Source: Natrinema longum (GTDB taxonomy: Archaea; Halobacteriota; Halobacteria; Halobacteriales; Natrialbaceae). Taken from it: 64,000 nt of DNA. The DNA lies in assembly GCF_017352095.1 (NCBI RefSeq), contig NZ_CP071463.1, positions 1,178,001-1,242,000 on the forward strand, written 5' to 3'. The notes under the pieces were generated by a model that worked only from the letters and a program-made list of their open reading frames with translations, had not been told where the DNA came from and did not search any database. Position numbers and translations under genes: made by a program. Positions 8,798-18,231 of the stretch are shown piece after piece (position 1 is the first letter of the stretch; the number at the start of each line of letters is the position of its first letter).

Positions 8798-9868
8798 TCA
8801 CTCGAGGTCCGCGCCGACGGCGTCCTCGACCGACGAGAAGCCGTCGCGCTCGAGCAGGACCGAGAGCCCGCGATTGATCCGGGTGGCGGTCGAGGGTCCT
8901 TCGTAGACGAATCCGGTGTAGAGTTGAACAAGCGATGCACCGGCGCGGATCTTTTCGTAGGCGCTTTCGGCCGAATCGACGCCGCCGACGCCGACGATCG
9001 GCAGGTCGCCGTCGGTATAGTCCGCCAGCGAGCGGATGAGAGCCGTCGAGCGATCCTCGAGGGGCTTCCCGCTGAGCCCGCCCCACTCCTTCCGTCGGGG
9101 CGACGTGAGCCCCTCGCGGCTCGTGGAGGTGTTGGTCGCGACGATGCCGTCGAGGTCGAACGCCCGGACGATGTCCACGAGGTCGAAGACGGATTCCTCG
9201 GGCTCGTCGGGGCCGATCTTGACCAGGATCGGCACGTCCCGATCGTTTTCGGCCTCGAGCGTCTCGAAGATCGTCCGCAGATGCTCGGGCGACCCTTCGT
9301 CGAACTCGTCGGGCGTGTTCGGACAGGAGACGTTCACCACGACGTAGTCGGCAAACGGCGAGAGCCGATCGAAGACGCGCCGGTAGTCCTCGATGGCCTC
9401 CCGCTCGCTCGAGGTGTTCATCTTGCCGACGTTGACCCCCAGGGGGACGTCGGGCGTGCCGTCGGCCTCGAGTCGGGACTTGACGCGTTCCATCCCCTGG
9501 CCGTTAAAGCCCATCCGGTTGACCATCGCCTCGTCCTCGCGCAGACGGAAGAGTCGAGGCCGATCGTTGCCCGCCTGCGGGTAGGGCGTGACGGTCCCGA
9601 TTTCGACGAAGCCAAAGCCCAAGGCCGCGAGCGCGTGGGTCACTTCGGCGTTCTTGTCGAAGCCGGCGGCGACGCCGACCGGGTTCGGAAACGTGGTGTC
9701 GAACAGGTCGACCTCGAGAACGGGATCGTCGTACCGATACGCATACGAGAGCGCCGTTCGCGTCGGCCACGTCGACTGGGCCGCCCGGAGCGTCCGTTTG
9801 CCGAGTTCGTGGGCCGTCTCGGCCGGGAGTTTGAACGCGAGGGGGCGGAGCCGCGAGTACAGCGTCAT
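8798..9868 (-). CDS. pyrD: Dihydroorotate dehydrogenase (quinone), class 2
   Basis: A 356-residue FMN enzyme that oxidises dihydroorotate to orotate in pyrimidine synthesis and passes electrons to quinone. It shows the N-terminal helical membrane-binding part of class 2 enzymes, VGVAAGFDKN, GFVEIGTVTP, NRMGFNGQG, the catalytic-Ser region VVNVSCPNTPD, VKIGPD, TNTSTSREG and the FMN-phosphate loop GVGGVDSAESA. I chose the ATG giving MTLYSRLRPL, the typical class 2 start, over one eight codons upstream. It is convergent with the ABC permease gene. Confidence 0.95.
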   Translation of the reverse strand: MTLYSRLRPLAFKLPAETAHELGKRTLRAAQSTWPTRTALSYAYRYDDPVLEVDLFDTTFPNPVGVAAGFDKNAEVTHALAALGFGFVEIGTVTPYPQAGNDRPRLFRLREDEAMVNRMGFNGQGMERVKSRLEADGTPDVPLGVNVGKMNTSSEREAIEDYRRVFDRLSPFADYVVVNVSCPNTPDEFDEGSPEHLRTIFETLEAENDRDVPILVKIGPDEPEESVFDLVDIVRAFDLDGIVATNTSTSREGLTSPRRKEWGGLSGKPLEDRSTALIRSLADYTDGDLPIVGVGGVDSAESAYEKIRAGASLVQLYTGFVYEGPSTATRINRGLSVLLERDGFSSVEDAVGADLE

Positions 9869-10047
9869 TGCTCCCACGTCGGGCCGGGCCACAGGTAAAC
9901 GTCTCGAAGGGCTCGAGGGCTAACCGACGCGAGCCGGTACCGACTAGCCGCATGTGCACAGCGTAACGGAAGAACAGTTCGGAAGACGCGAACCAAGTGC
10001 GGGACCGAATCGAGCGGGGAAGCCGAGCCGACCGTCGACGGAGCGGC

Positions 10048-10314
10048 TCAGTTGTTGTAGCCGTGACCGGCGTAGAGAGCGAGGACGTTGACGGCGAGCA
10101 AGACGACGAACGTCAGCGTGACGGTCGGATCGCCGAGCCCCTGTGAGAGGAGCGGGAGGTGGATGAAGGGTAAGGCGATGGCGATCCAGAACGACAGGAA
10201 CTGCGCGGGGCCTTTGAGCGAGCGGCGGATTCGGTCGGCGTACTCCCTGAGGAGTTCCGTCTCAGGGTCCGACGGGGCGATCGATTCGTTCGACACGGTG
10301 GAGGGGTTTGACAT
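10048..10314 (-). CDS. Small two-helix membrane protein
   Basis: An 88-residue protein with a Ser/Glu-rich N-terminus, an amphipathic segment (LLREYADRIRRSLKGPAQF) and two hydrophobic helices (about 42-60 and 66-82) ending in HGYNN. The start giving MSNPSTVSN was preferred over one 16 codons upstream. I do not recognise a named family. It stands alone, divergent from hisB. Confidence 0.65.
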   Translation of the reverse strand: MSNPSTVSNESIAPSDPETELLREYADRIRRSLKGPAQFLSFWIAIALPFIHLPLLSQGLGDPTVTLTFVVLLAVNVLALYAGHGYNN

Positions 10315-10426
10315 GGGGTCGGGACACCTCTTCTCGAATAACACATTCAGCCAGACGATCATATAACGGGTTGAATATTGTCGTCATTTCGATCCGTTTC
10401 ACTCTCGAGATCGGTTCCAAACCATC

Positions 10427-10475
10427 TTTTTATACTCCCTCAGATCCTTTTAGACATTTCATAATCCGATCTGAG
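10427..10475 (+). promoter_or_regulatory. TATA box and inverted repeat upstream of hisB
   Basis: A TATA-like tract (tttttata, 10427-10434) is followed at once by an 8-bp perfect inverted repeat CTCAGATC / GATCTGAG (10439-10446 and 10468-10475, spacer 21). The repeat straddles the expected transcription start, a typical repressor position. A small C5/G5 hairpin (10560-10576) sits just before the hisB start. Confidence 0.4.
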
Positions 10476-10591
10476 AGTGTTTTGCTGAAGTAGCGTCGAT
10501 CGGCGTTCGAGCCGACTATCGAGCGTCGGTCAGCGATGCGTAGACCGCAACGAGCGGAACCCCCTTGTACCGGGGGCAGCATCACTCTCTC

Positions 10592-11179
10592 ATGAGCGAG
10601 CGAGCGGCAACTGTCACGCGCGAAACGGCCGAGACGTCGATCGAGTGCGCGCTCGAGATCGACGGCACCGGAACGGCCACAGTCGACACCGGCATCGGGT
10701 TCTTCGATCACATGCTGACGGCGTTTGCCAACCACGGCTTGTTCGATCTCGAGGTGACCTGTGACGGCGACCTCGAGATCGACGATCACCACACGGTCGA
10801 AGACGTCGCGATCGCACTCGGAACGGCGCTGGACGAGGCCCTCGGCGATCGATCTGGGATCGTCCGGTACGCGGATCGTCGGGTCCCGCTGGACGAGGCC
10901 GTCGCCGGCGCAGTCGTCGACGTGAGCGGACGGCCGCGGTTCTATTTCGACGGGAGCTTCTCCCAGGAATCGATCGGCGGGTTCACGAGCGACATGGCGC
11001 GTCACTTCGGGGAATCGCTGGCGATGAACGCCGGCCTGACGCTCCATCTCGAGGTCACGGGCGAGAACGCCCACCACGAGGTCGAGGCGCTGTTCAAGGC
11101 CCTGACGCGGGCTCTCGACGATGCGACGCGACTCGACGAGCGCCGAGATGGGACGCCGAGTACGAAAGGAACGCTGTAG
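10592..11179 (+). CDS. hisB: Imidazoleglycerol-phosphate dehydratase
   Basis: A 195-residue monofunctional HisB that converts imidazoleglycerol phosphate to imidazoleacetol phosphate in histidine synthesis. Metal-binding motifs are intact: [28 protein letters not shown], and the second repeat with [11 protein letters not shown] and [12 protein letters not shown]. The length matches archaeal HisB without a phosphatase domain. I chose the ATG giving [12 protein letters not shown], nine codons after an in-frame TTG that falls inside a hairpin. No other his genes adjoin it. Confidence 0.96.
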   Translation: MSERAATVTRETAETSIECALEIDGTGTATVDTGIGFFDHMLTAFANHGLFDLEVTCDGDLEIDDHHTVEDVAIALGTALDEALGDRSGIVRYADRRVPLDEAVAGAVVDVSGRPRFYFDGSFSQESIGGFTSDMARHFGESLAMNAGLTLHLEVTGENAHHEVEALFKALTRALDDATRLDERRDGTPSTKGTL

Positions 11180-11230
11180 CAGGTCACGCACTGCTTCGAA
11201 GCCCGGCCCCCGTCGAACACCCGCGACCGG

Positions 11231-12070
11231 CTACGTCCGGCGGAGTTTCCCTCGCTTTTCGACGAACTCACCGTCCTCGATCGCGTGATCGACGATCGCC
11301 TCGACCTCGTGACTCTCGAGGTCGTAGGCCCCAGCGGCCAACGTTTCGACGGCGCTGCGTTTCATCGGGAACTCGCGGTTTCGGAGGAGCCGGATGACCT
11401 TGTTGTACGCCGCCGGTGGCCGGCTCGACGAGTCCGTCCGCTCGGTCACGGCCGTCTGAGAATCGGACGCGTCGGCGTCGGAGTCGGATTCCGCGTCGGT
11501 CGTCGAGTCCGATTTCGACGAGTCCGGCACCGTATCTGTCGGCGAGTCGACCGCCGGACCCGACGGGTCGCTCGAGTCGGTCACCTCGTCGACGCCATCG
11601 TCGTCCGGGTGCTCGTCACTGTTGCCCGCCTGCCCGTCGCGCTCGAAGGTGATCCCCGCCTCGAGTACCGATTCGGACTGCGATCCGGGCTCGCGTTTTG
11701 ATTCGGGGTCCGGTTCGTCCTCGCTCGCCGGGGAAGCGGCTCGATCGTCGGACGCCTCAGTCGGCTCGGAGACGGTCGCGTGAGGAGCCGACGTCCGGGA
11801 TCGGCTCGCCGTCGATTCGTCGTCGGTGGCGACGGGAGTCCCCGCGCCCGGCCGGTCGCGATCGGCAGTCGCGTCGCGGTCACCGTCGACAGCGTCGGCC
11901 CCGGCACGGGCGAGCAAGGGCTCCAGCAGGGTCTCGAGTCGGTCCTTGCAGTTCGAACAGCAGACGACGCGGCGCTGCTCGGCGTCGGTCGGCTCGAGTT
12001 CCGGGGGAACGATCTCGAACGTACCGACGGCGTCGGCCTCACAGAAGTCACAGCTCCGGAGTTGGCGCAT
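11231..12070 (-). CDS. Zinc-ribbon protein with acidic disordered linker
   Basis: A 279-residue protein in three parts. An N-terminal Cys pair and second pair (CDFC and CCSNC, about residues 7-45) probably bind zinc. A long Asp/Ser/Glu/Thr-rich linker (about 60-205) is probably disordered. A C-terminal helical domain (YNKVIRLLRNREFPMKRS to the end) resembles a small winged-helix fold. This layout occurs as an uncharacterised conserved haloarchaeal protein. It is divergent from the ACT-domain gene. A nucleic-acid role is plausible but only inferred. Confidence 0.8.
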   Translation of the reverse strand: MRQLRSCDFCEADAVGTFEIVPPELEPTDAEQRRVVCCSNCKDRLETLLEPLLARAGADAVDGDRDATADRDRPGAGTPVATDDESTASRSRTSAPHATVSEPTEASDDRAASPASEDEPDPESKREPGSQSESVLEAGITFERDGQAGNSDEHPDDDGVDEVTDSSDPSGPAVDSPTDTVPDSSKSDSTTDAESDSDADASDSQTAVTERTDSSSRPPAAYNKVIRLLRNREFPMKRSAVETLAAGAYDLESHEVEAIVDHAIEDGEFVEKRGKLRRT

Positions 12071-12219
12071 ACTGTCGACTGTCACGGAGACAGTAAAAAG
12101 GCATTCGTCGGACGGTCACCCGGGGTGACGGATTGTCGGCGGGTCCCGCACCACCGGACCCGTCGCTACGGAGCCGACCACCGGGCATTATACCGGCGCG
12201 TGCGTACACCCGGCAACGA

Positions 12220-12723
12220 ATGTTCGACGAGATCATGGAGAAGTTCGAGGGATCGCCGAGTCAGCAGGCCGTCATCCGGCTGCTCCTCGAGCGTGGCTTC
12301 TCCGTCAACGACGATGGCCGGGTCGTTTCCGGTGGAATCGAGATTCCGAACACGGGAATCGCCCGCGAAATCGGTGTCGATCGGCGGGTCGTCGACTCGA
12401 CGACCGACGTCATCCTCGACGATCCCGAGCTGCGCCGGATCTTCCAGAACATCTCGCAGGTACCGAGTCTGATGGACCTGGCACCCGTGCTCGATCTGAC
12501 GGTCCTCTCGATCGAAGTGATCGACGCCGAGCAGAAGGGACTCGTCGCCACGGTCACGGGAACCCTGGCCGAACACGGCATCTCGATTCGCCAGACGATC
12601 AGCGAGGATCCCGAGTTCACCGACGAACCCCGGCTCTACCTGATCACCGACGAGGAGCTGCCGGGCGAGGTGATCACCGCGTTGCGCGACCTCGAGTTCG
12701 TCCGAAAGATCGAAATTCAGTAA
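12220..12723 (+). CDS. HTH plus ACT-domain regulator
   Basis: A 167-residue protein. The N-terminal half (about 1-75) looks like a helix-turn-helix domain: SPSQQAVIRLLLERG, then IPNTGIAREIGVDRR. The C-terminal half is an ACT domain (LTVLSIEVIDAEQKG to the end), which normally binds an amino acid. It fits archaeal ACT proteins predicted to regulate amino-acid synthesis enzymes such as homoserine dehydrogenase. I chose MFDEIMEKF as the start because the longer upstream frame is low-complexity Pro/Arg sequence. Ligand and target are unknown. Confidence 0.85.
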   Translation: MFDEIMEKFEGSPSQQAVIRLLLERGFSVNDDGRVVSGGIEIPNTGIAREIGVDRRVVDSTTDVILDDPELRRIFQNISQVPSLMDLAPVLDLTVLSIEVIDAEQKGLVATVTGTLAEHGISIRQTISEDPEFTDEPRLYLITDEELPGEVITALRDLEFVRKIEIQ

Positions 12724-12812
12724 CCGACTGCTCGGACGGACTCCCGTCGGTCAGTGCCACCCCGCCGCGACCCGCCTGCGGATGCGTCGGGACATCGGGA
12801 CAGCAAACCGTC

Positions 12813-13226
12813 TCAGTCGTCGCGTTCGCCCTCGACGTCGACGGTGTCCGCGTACTCGTCGAGCACCGACGCGAGCGCGCTGGTGAGTTCCTCGAATCGC
12901 TCCATCGACATGTCGTCGGTCGTCACCCAGACGCCGTGTGGGCCGCGAATGACCCGCGAGAGGTAGCCGTTTTCGAACATGCGAATCGTCGCCTGATACT
13001 CGCCGAGTTGCGTGTTCCGGTAGGCCGATTGCGAGCGAAAGCCCAGCCGTTCGTGTTCGGCGAAGCCGATCAGGTCTGCGGTCTGCTCGAGGTCGGATCG
13101 GAGGTACAGCTGTTCGACCTCGTCCTCGGTGAAGTAGGTGATACTACGGAGTTCGTCGCCGACCGTCGTCCGACAGACACTGTGTATTTCATCTGCGAGT
13201 TCCGACGCGATAGTTTCCCCGTCCAT
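12813..13226 (-). CDS. Conserved haloarchaeal protein, unknown function
   Basis: A 137-residue soluble acidic protein without recognised motifs: SELADEIHSVCRTTVGDEL, then FTEDEVEQLYLRSDL, then a beta-rich end (YQATIRMFENGYLSRVIRG). Codon use and composition are normal haloarchaeal. The frame stays open a further 390 codons upstream, but that part is the antisense of the IMPACT gene and is not coding. I chose the ATG giving MDGETIASEL. Confidence 0.75.
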   Translation of the reverse strand: MDGETIASELADEIHSVCRTTVGDELRSITYFTEDEVEQLYLRSDLEQTADLIGFAEHERLGFRSQSAYRNTQLGEYQATIRMFENGYLSRVIRGPHGVWVTTDDMSMERFEELTSALASVLDEYADTVDVEGERDD

Positions 13227-13412
13227 GTGTGCACAAAGCGCACGCAGTAATAATAGCCTACGGGTCCCAGCGAAACGGACCCGCGAGCCGAACCAGTTCC
13301 CGAAGCGGCCGAAGAGCGGGACCGACGGGCTCTTTTCGCCGGCGGCGGTATCGTCGCCTATGGCCGGTCTCGAGTTGCGACACCTGCGGGGAGACGTGGA
13401 GTGTGAACGGCC

Positions 13413-14030
13413 GTGAGTCGGGCATACCGTACCGTCGCGGAGCCGGCTACCGCCGAGTTCGTCGTCCAGGGCTCGGAGTTCCTCGGCCACGTCCGGCCCG
13501 TCGAATCGGTCGACGCCGCCGAGGCCTTCGTCGACGCGGTCCGCGAGGAGTACGCCGACGCGACCCACAACGTGCCAGCCTATCGAGTCCGGACCGGCGA
13601 CGAGGAGACGGACGGCTACTTCCTCCGGGAGTACTCGAGCGACGACGGCGAGCCCTCCGGCTCGGCCGGGAAGCCGGCGCTGAACGTCCTCGCACAGCAG
13701 GACCTCGAGAACTGCGCGGTCGTCGTAACCCGCTACTACGGTGGGACGAATCTCGGCGTCGGCGGGCTCGTCCGGGCGTACTCCCGCGCGGTGAAAGAGG
13801 CAGTCAAGGCGGCCGGCATCGTCGAGGAGCGACCCCACGAACGGGTCGCGATCACCGTCGAGTACGACGACTCCGGAACCGTCCGGTCGATTCTGGAGAG
13901 CGAGGGATACGAGTTCGAGGCCGACTACGAGGCCGCGGTCAGCTTCGACGTTCGCGTCCCGCTCGCGGAGGGCGAGGCGTTCCGGGATCGCGTTCGGAGC
14001 GCGACGAGCGGGCGAGCCGACCTCGAGTGA
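13413..14030 (+). CDS. IMPACT/YigZ family protein
   Basis: A 205-residue protein of the UPF0029/IMPACT family. It shows FVVQGSEFLGHVRPV at the N-terminus, YSSDDGEPSGSAGKPAL, and the hallmark VVVTRYYGGTNLGVGGLVRA, followed by a C-terminal ferredoxin-like domain (about 130-200). Eukaryotic IMPACT modulates Gcn1-Gcn2 signalling and the bacterial members associate with translation; the archaeal role is unknown. The start is GTG, read as MSRAYRTVAEP. Confidence 0.93.
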   Translation: MSRAYRTVAEPATAEFVVQGSEFLGHVRPVESVDAAEAFVDAVREEYADATHNVPAYRVRTGDEETDGYFLREYSSDDGEPSGSAGKPALNVLAQQDLENCAVVVTRYYGGTNLGVGGLVRAYSRAVKEAVKAAGIVEERPHERVAITVEYDDSGTVRSILESEGYEFEADYEAAVSFDVRVPLAEGEAFRDRVRSATSGRADLE

Positions 14031-14073
14031 CGGAGGGACCGCGACGGATACCTGCGGTGCTGGCTCGACCCGA

Positions 14074-14955
14074 TCACTCCGCGACTGCGCTCGGAACACC
14101 GTCAGGCAAGTGATGTTCGATCTCCGCACGTACGGCCTCGAGATCCGCGAGTTCGTCACGATCGAAGCGAACGTCGAACAGGCCGCGATCCAGAACGAGT
14201 TCGTCCTCCCGAACTCGAACGTGCGAAACGTCGCGCCACGAGACGATCGATCGGGTGTACGGCCGTTGTTTGACGAGACCGGCATCATGAACGCGGATTG
14301 CGGGTGTTTCTCCCACCGAACCCACCCGCCAACGGCCTTCGACGAGACTGCTACACACCCAGAACGCCGCCAGTCCAGTCCACAGCACCGACTCCGCCCA
14401 GTTGCCACTGGCGGCGGCGGTCGCCCCCAAGAGGAGCCAGGTGGCGAGCAAAACGGCGTCCAGTTTGGGGCTGCTCGGGGGCTTCCACCGCCACGTCGCC
14501 CCAGGTTCGTCCTCCGTCATCGCGTTCACGGCGCGGCTCTGTGCCATCCATCCGAGGACGGCCCCGACGATGGCGACGACGATTCCCGCTCCGAGTGTCA
14601 CGATGGTGAATCGTGAGGGGAACGCAGTGACCAGCGAGGCGGTGGTCGCCATTCCGAACGGACCGGCCGGGAGAACGATCGCCGATCGCCGAGCGCGGGT
14701 TCTGCCGAGCCACACCGCCAGCCCGTCGACGCGTCCCGCGAAGGCGATCGCGACGAGCCACCCGCTCAGGAGAGCGGTGACCGCCGCTCCGAGACCGACG
14801 ATCGACGGGCGGTCCGTCAGGGCCAGGACACTCGCCACGATGCCCGCGAGGAGAACGCCGACGTACCCCCCGAACACGAGTCGAAACACCGCGTCCGAGC
14901 TCGCCGTGGGCACCTCGCCGCCCTCGAGCGAGCGACTCGAGTCACGATCAGTCAC
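14074..14955 (-). CDS. Membrane protein with C-terminal PH-like domain
   Basis: A 293-residue protein with about six hydrophobic helices (residues 25-200) and a beta-rich C-terminal part (VHDAGLVKQRPYTRS to FDVRFDRDELADL) that resembles the bacterial PH/DUF2244-like pattern. I chose a GTG start (MTDRDSSRSLEGG) because a TATA-like actattttaac on the minus strand lies about 28 bases upstream, giving a leaderless message. The frame stays open another 280 codons upstream through antisense sequence. Function unknown. Confidence 0.78.
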   Translation of the reverse strand: MTDRDSSRSLEGGEVPTASSDAVFRLVFGGYVGVLLAGIVASVLALTDRPSIVGLGAAVTALLSGWLVAIAFAGRVDGLAVWLGRTRARRSAIVLPAGPFGMATTASLVTAFPSRFTIVTLGAGIVVAIVGAVLGWMAQSRAVNAMTEDEPGATWRWKPPSSPKLDAVLLATWLLLGATAAASGNWAESVLWTGLAAFWVCSSLVEGRWRVGSVGETPAIRVHDAGLVKQRPYTRSIVSWRDVSHVRVREDELVLDRGLFDVRFDRDELADLEAVRAEIEHHLPDGVPSAVAE

Positions 14956-15151
14956 GACCGAAGGGACGGCCAGTAGTGTTAAAATAGTAATGGGAATGAG
15001 GACTGTCGATGACTCGAGGACGGAAGCCCCGCGCTCGAGTGATCGGCTCGCCGGCTCGAACCGCTGACGGGAGAGCCGGCTGAACGGTGGTGCGACCGAA
15101 AGCGAGGGGTCGGTGAGAAACTCTATACCGCTCTCGAACGTTCGCTTCGGT

Positions 15152-15346
15152 ATGGACAAAAACGTCGGCGGATACGACCGGCTCGGCCGGTTCGTCCTCG
15201 CGGCGGTGTTACTGGTGGTCGGGTACCGAAACCGAAATCGGACGGCTGGAACGCTCCTGTTCATCGCCGGGAGCGACCTCTTCGCTACTGCGGTTATCCA
15301 GCGATGTCCGGTGAACGCGGTGCTGGGAATCGACACCTGCGAATAG
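15152..15346 (+). CDS. DUF2892-type small membrane protein
   Basis: A 64-residue protein: MDKNVGGYDRLGRFVLAA, two hydrophobic segments, and the terminal CPVNAVLGIDTCE. This is the YgaP-like DUF2892 pattern, also found attached to rhodanese domains, with a conserved Cys-Pro near the end. It is a membrane protein of unknown function. I chose the ATG after the promoter-like gap rather than one 13 codons upstream. Confidence 0.82.
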   Translation: MDKNVGGYDRLGRFVLAAVLLVVGYRNRNRTAGTLLFIAGSDLFATAVIQRCPVNAVLGIDTCE

Positions 15347-15395
15347 AGTCGATCGTACCGCGAGCATCGCACAGTCCCGGAGAACGATCGACCGC

Positions 15396-15503
15396 TTACT
15401 CGGCGGGGTCGTAGGGCGCGACATCGTCGACCGACGGTGCGCCGATCGCGACGACCGAGGCCGATCCCTCGGCGTCGTCCGGATCGACGACGCTGTACTC
15501 CAC
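15396..15503 (-). CDS. Possible 35-residue protein or gene remnant
   Basis: A short frame starting at GTG reads MEYSVVDPDDAEGSASVVAI and ends with VDDVAPYDPAE. Its acidity, GC-rich third positions and ordered sequence look like genuine haloarchaeal coding sequence, unlike the Arg-rich shadow frames over the same bases. A stop eight codons upstream limits it. It could be a small gene or the tail of a decayed one. I do not recognise a family. Confidence 0.35.
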   Translation of the reverse strand: MEYSVVDPDDAEGSASVVAIGAPSVDDVAPYDPAE

Positions 15504-15581
15504 AGACGTTCCACTCGCGGGGAGTCACAACAGTCCGTCGGCACCCGGTTCCACCCCGACAGGCGGCCCGGAGCGAGCGAA

Positions 15582-16259
15582 TTACGTCGTCCGGAACGCG
15601 CGATCGCCGGCGTCGCCGAGGCCGGGGACGATAAAGCCGTCCTCGTCGAGTCGGTCGTCGATCGACACCGTCAACAGGTCGGCTTCGTCGAACGCTTCGT
15701 TGACCCGAAGCAGTCCCTCGGGTGCCGACAGCGCCGAGAGGACGATCAGGTTCTCCGGCTGGGTCGCGTTCTCGACGACGTGCTCGAGGACGGTACACAT
15801 CGTACTCCCCGTCGCGAGCATCGGGTCAGCGATGATGACCGTGTCCTCCTCGTGAATTTCGGGTAGCTTCACGTAGTCGACCGTGATCGGGAAGGAACCG
15901 TCCTCGGCCCGGCCGGCTTCTTCGTCGCGACTCGCGCTGATGACACCCTGTCGTGCGCGTGGGAACGCTTTCAACAGCCCTTCGACGAAGGGCGTCGCAG
16001 CGCGCAAGACGTTGATGATGACGACGTCGTCGAGGCCGCGGACCCGCTCGCCCATCGTCTGCTCCAGTGGCGTCTCGATCTCGACGTACTCGGTCTCCAT
16101 TCGGCCGTCGATGATCTCGTAGCCACAGATTCGGCCGAGTTTGACCAGCCCTTTGCGAAAGCTAACCTGTTCGGTCTCGACGTCTCGCAGGCGCGAGAGG
16201 GTGTCCTTCGCCAGTGCGTGCGTGATGAGATAGGCGTTATCCCGGTCTTCGATCGTCAT
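15582..16259 (-). CDS. upp: Uracil phosphoribosyltransferase
   Basis: A 225-residue salvage enzyme that makes UMP from uracil and PRPP. The PRPP-binding loop is [14 protein letters not shown], with [18 protein letters not shown] upstream and [20 protein letters not shown] at the C-terminus, the uracil-binding region. The length is standard. I chose the ATG giving [11 protein letters not shown] over one ten codons earlier. Confidence 0.95.
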   Translation of the reverse strand: MTIEDRDNAYLITHALAKDTLSRLRDVETEQVSFRKGLVKLGRICGYEIIDGRMETEYVEIETPLEQTMGERVRGLDDVVIINVLRAATPFVEGLLKAFPRARQGVISASRDEEAGRAEDGSFPITVDYVKLPEIHEEDTVIIADPMLATGSTMCTVLEHVVENATQPENLIVLSALSAPEGLLRVNEAFDEADLLTVSIDDRLDEDGFIVPGLGDAGDRAFRTT

Positions 16260-16814
16260 ACCCGTATGGCCACTCGCCGGGTAGTTCACAGTATCGATCA
16301 GCAGCGACCGGCGACCCGGCGTGTCGTCTCGTGGAACCGACCGGAGTTACCGACCAGTTGATCGCCCGAGACGCCGTATTCGGGCCCGAGATCGCCGACA
16401 CGGTCGTCCGATCGCCACCGAGAGCCGCCCCGAACACCGGCAGGATCAGTACCATCCCCGCGTCGCCGAGACGATCGGGGTGATCGAGCGGCCGATCGAT
16501 TCCAGAACGACGCCCCTCGAGTTGGTCGGTGGCCACGAAACGAGCGGTGGACAGCGGATGGATGGGCAGCGATCCGGGGATGATGCGTGAGTGGGGAACG
16601 GATACGCGGGGGACGGTGGCGGGCGGGGAACGGGTGGGCAGCGGTATCGCACTCACTGAAAGCCACTGCACACCTAATCGCCCGACAGCGTCGCGAGTAG
16701 TGTGGAAATCGTTGCAGTGGCTCCGGTAGCTCACCACGGCCGACGATTTCCCGGCCAAGCAGGTCACGGCAGAGAAGTTTATACCGATCCGCACGCTATG
16801 ACTCGCCCAGCCGA
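16260..16814. other. 555-base gap with a 10-bp inverted repeat
   Basis: I see no credible gene here; the open frames are rich in Arg, Pro and Ser. Near its right end AGCCACTGCA (16663-16672) is repeated inverted as TGCAGTGGCT (16713-16722), a perfect 10-bp match with a 40-base spacer. A TATA-like gtttatacc (16777-16785) precedes the next gene. Confidence 0.5.
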
Positions 16815-17537
16815 ATGGAAGAGAGCATCTCGGGGTTCAAAGTTCGCGGTGACTGGGGCGATATCGTCGAACACGGCGAGCGCATCACGCGCGCCCTTCG
16901 AGACGTGGACGTTCACGATCCTGACGAGGACGGCGGCGCGGACTTCGCACGCGCCTTCGAGGAGTGGGACGAGTGGCGACCCAAGGCCCACGAAACGCTC
17001 GAGTCCGACGTCAGCGAAAAGACCGCCGATCAGGCCAGCGTCGAGGAGGGCAAAGGCGAGAAAGCGGGCAAAAAACCCGACGAAGACATCAAAACCGCCG
17101 GCGAGAAACTCTCGGAGTCCTACGAGCGACTCGAGGACGACGATGCGGGGGCCGCGATGGACAACTGGAAGGAGTCGGTCGATTACGTCGCGCGCGCGGC
17201 CGACTCCGCGAGTCGGAAGGCCCTGCGCCGCGTCGAGGACACGGTCTACCAGAACGTGATGACCCAGCTCGCGCCCTACTACTTCGACAACGAACTCGTC
17301 AGTGCCAACGTCCAGCAGTCGACGCGAAACGGCGACAACGGCGAACAGTTCGTCTTCGAGGTCAACGTCAACGACGACGAGCTGAAAGGGGAAGTCTCCG
17401 ACCGTCTCGCAGAGTACGAGGACGAGATCGACCGCTGGCACGTCGAAGTGGAGAAAAACACCGACGCGGCCGAAGCGATCGAAGGTGCGGAGCCACCGCC
17501 CGAACCAGACGACAACTCGAAATCGACGACGAACTGA
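16815..17537 (+). CDS. Acidic coiled-coil haloarchaeal protein (DUF5828-like)
   Basis: A 240-residue, highly charged soluble protein. Helical heptad-like stretches occur at about residues 15-60 and 85-135, followed by a compact part (VYQNVMTQLAPYYFDNELVS) and FVFEVNVNDDELKGEV, and an acidic Ser/Asn tail. It resembles the haloarchaea-specific family labelled DUF5828, identified from memory. A TATA-like box about 33 bases upstream suits a short leader. No function known. Confidence 0.82.
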   Translation: MEESISGFKVRGDWGDIVEHGERITRALRDVDVHDPDEDGGADFARAFEEWDEWRPKAHETLESDVSEKTADQASVEEGKGEKAGKKPDEDIKTAGEKLSESYERLEDDDAGAAMDNWKESVDYVARAADSASRKALRRVEDTVYQNVMTQLAPYYFDNELVSANVQQSTRNGDNGEQFVFEVNVNDDELKGEVSDRLAEYEDEIDRWHVEVEKNTDAAEAIEGAEPPPEPDDNSKSTTN

Positions 17538-17694
17538 ACACCCGAACCGAGTCGGTTGCTGAGTACACGACGGGGAGTCCTCGTGAGAGCAAGAGAGGTC
17601 ACAGGGTCTCGATCCGCGAATTTGAATACAGCCTCGAGTAGACAAATTTATGTTTTAATAAACGTCAGACTTCCATCACCAGATCGGTTTTATT

Positions 17695-18120
17695 ATGAGT
17701 CGTACTATTCCCACGACTGGCAGATGGGGTCTCGAACCGAACGCAAACGAGGCACCCCTCAGCGTTGGCATACTGGGATGGATCGTCCTCATCGACGGGC
17801 TCCGAATCGGTATTCACGGCATTAGCGGGGAGACCACTCTCGGGATGTGGCCAGCGATCGTCTTCGGTGGCTGTACAGTCGCTATCGGATGGACGATCAT
17901 CACTGGTCGACCGATCGGCCTCGCCGGTGGATTCCTCGCCTGGAGTTTCCACATTACAGTGGGGTTTTTTCGGGTTCTCAACTCAGGTACTGTCGAAGAT
18001 GATGTCGATCTACTACTCGGAATCATGACTGCCACGACACTCTGGCTGGTCGGACTGTGGTTCCTGTACAGACACAGAGCGTTCTTTCTCGAGCACGCCG
18101 CACCTGATTGCGACGACTGA
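17695..18120 (+). CDS. Four-helix membrane protein, unknown function
   Basis: A 141-residue protein with four hydrophobic helices: ILGWIVLIDGLRIGIHGIS, MWPAIVFGGCTVAIGWTII, a third with HITVGFFRVL, and LGIMTATTLWLVGLWFLYR. It has a hydrophilic N-terminus and a short C-terminal tail. Its codon use is less GC-biased than the neighbours, suggesting a more recent arrival. An AT-rich region (17645-17665) upstream supplies promoter candidates. Confidence 0.72.
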   Translation: MSRTIPTTGRWGLEPNANEAPLSVGILGWIVLIDGLRIGIHGISGETTLGMWPAIVFGGCTVAIGWTIITGRPIGLAGGFLAWSFHITVGFFRVLNSGTVEDDVDLLLGIMTATTLWLVGLWFLYRHRAFFLEHAAPDCDD

Positions 18121-18231
18121 CGAGTTGCGGCTCGGACAGCAGCCAGTCGCCGTGACAGACCGGCTCACAGCCGCCACTGGCGACCGCAGGTCGGCACACA
18201 CTTGTAGGGGCCGCCAATATGAACCGGATAG

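Noticed and set aside
16237-16794. 185-codon minus-strand frame upstream of upp
   Set aside because: It overlaps the upp start, is rich in Ser, Pro and Arg, and shows no domain pattern.
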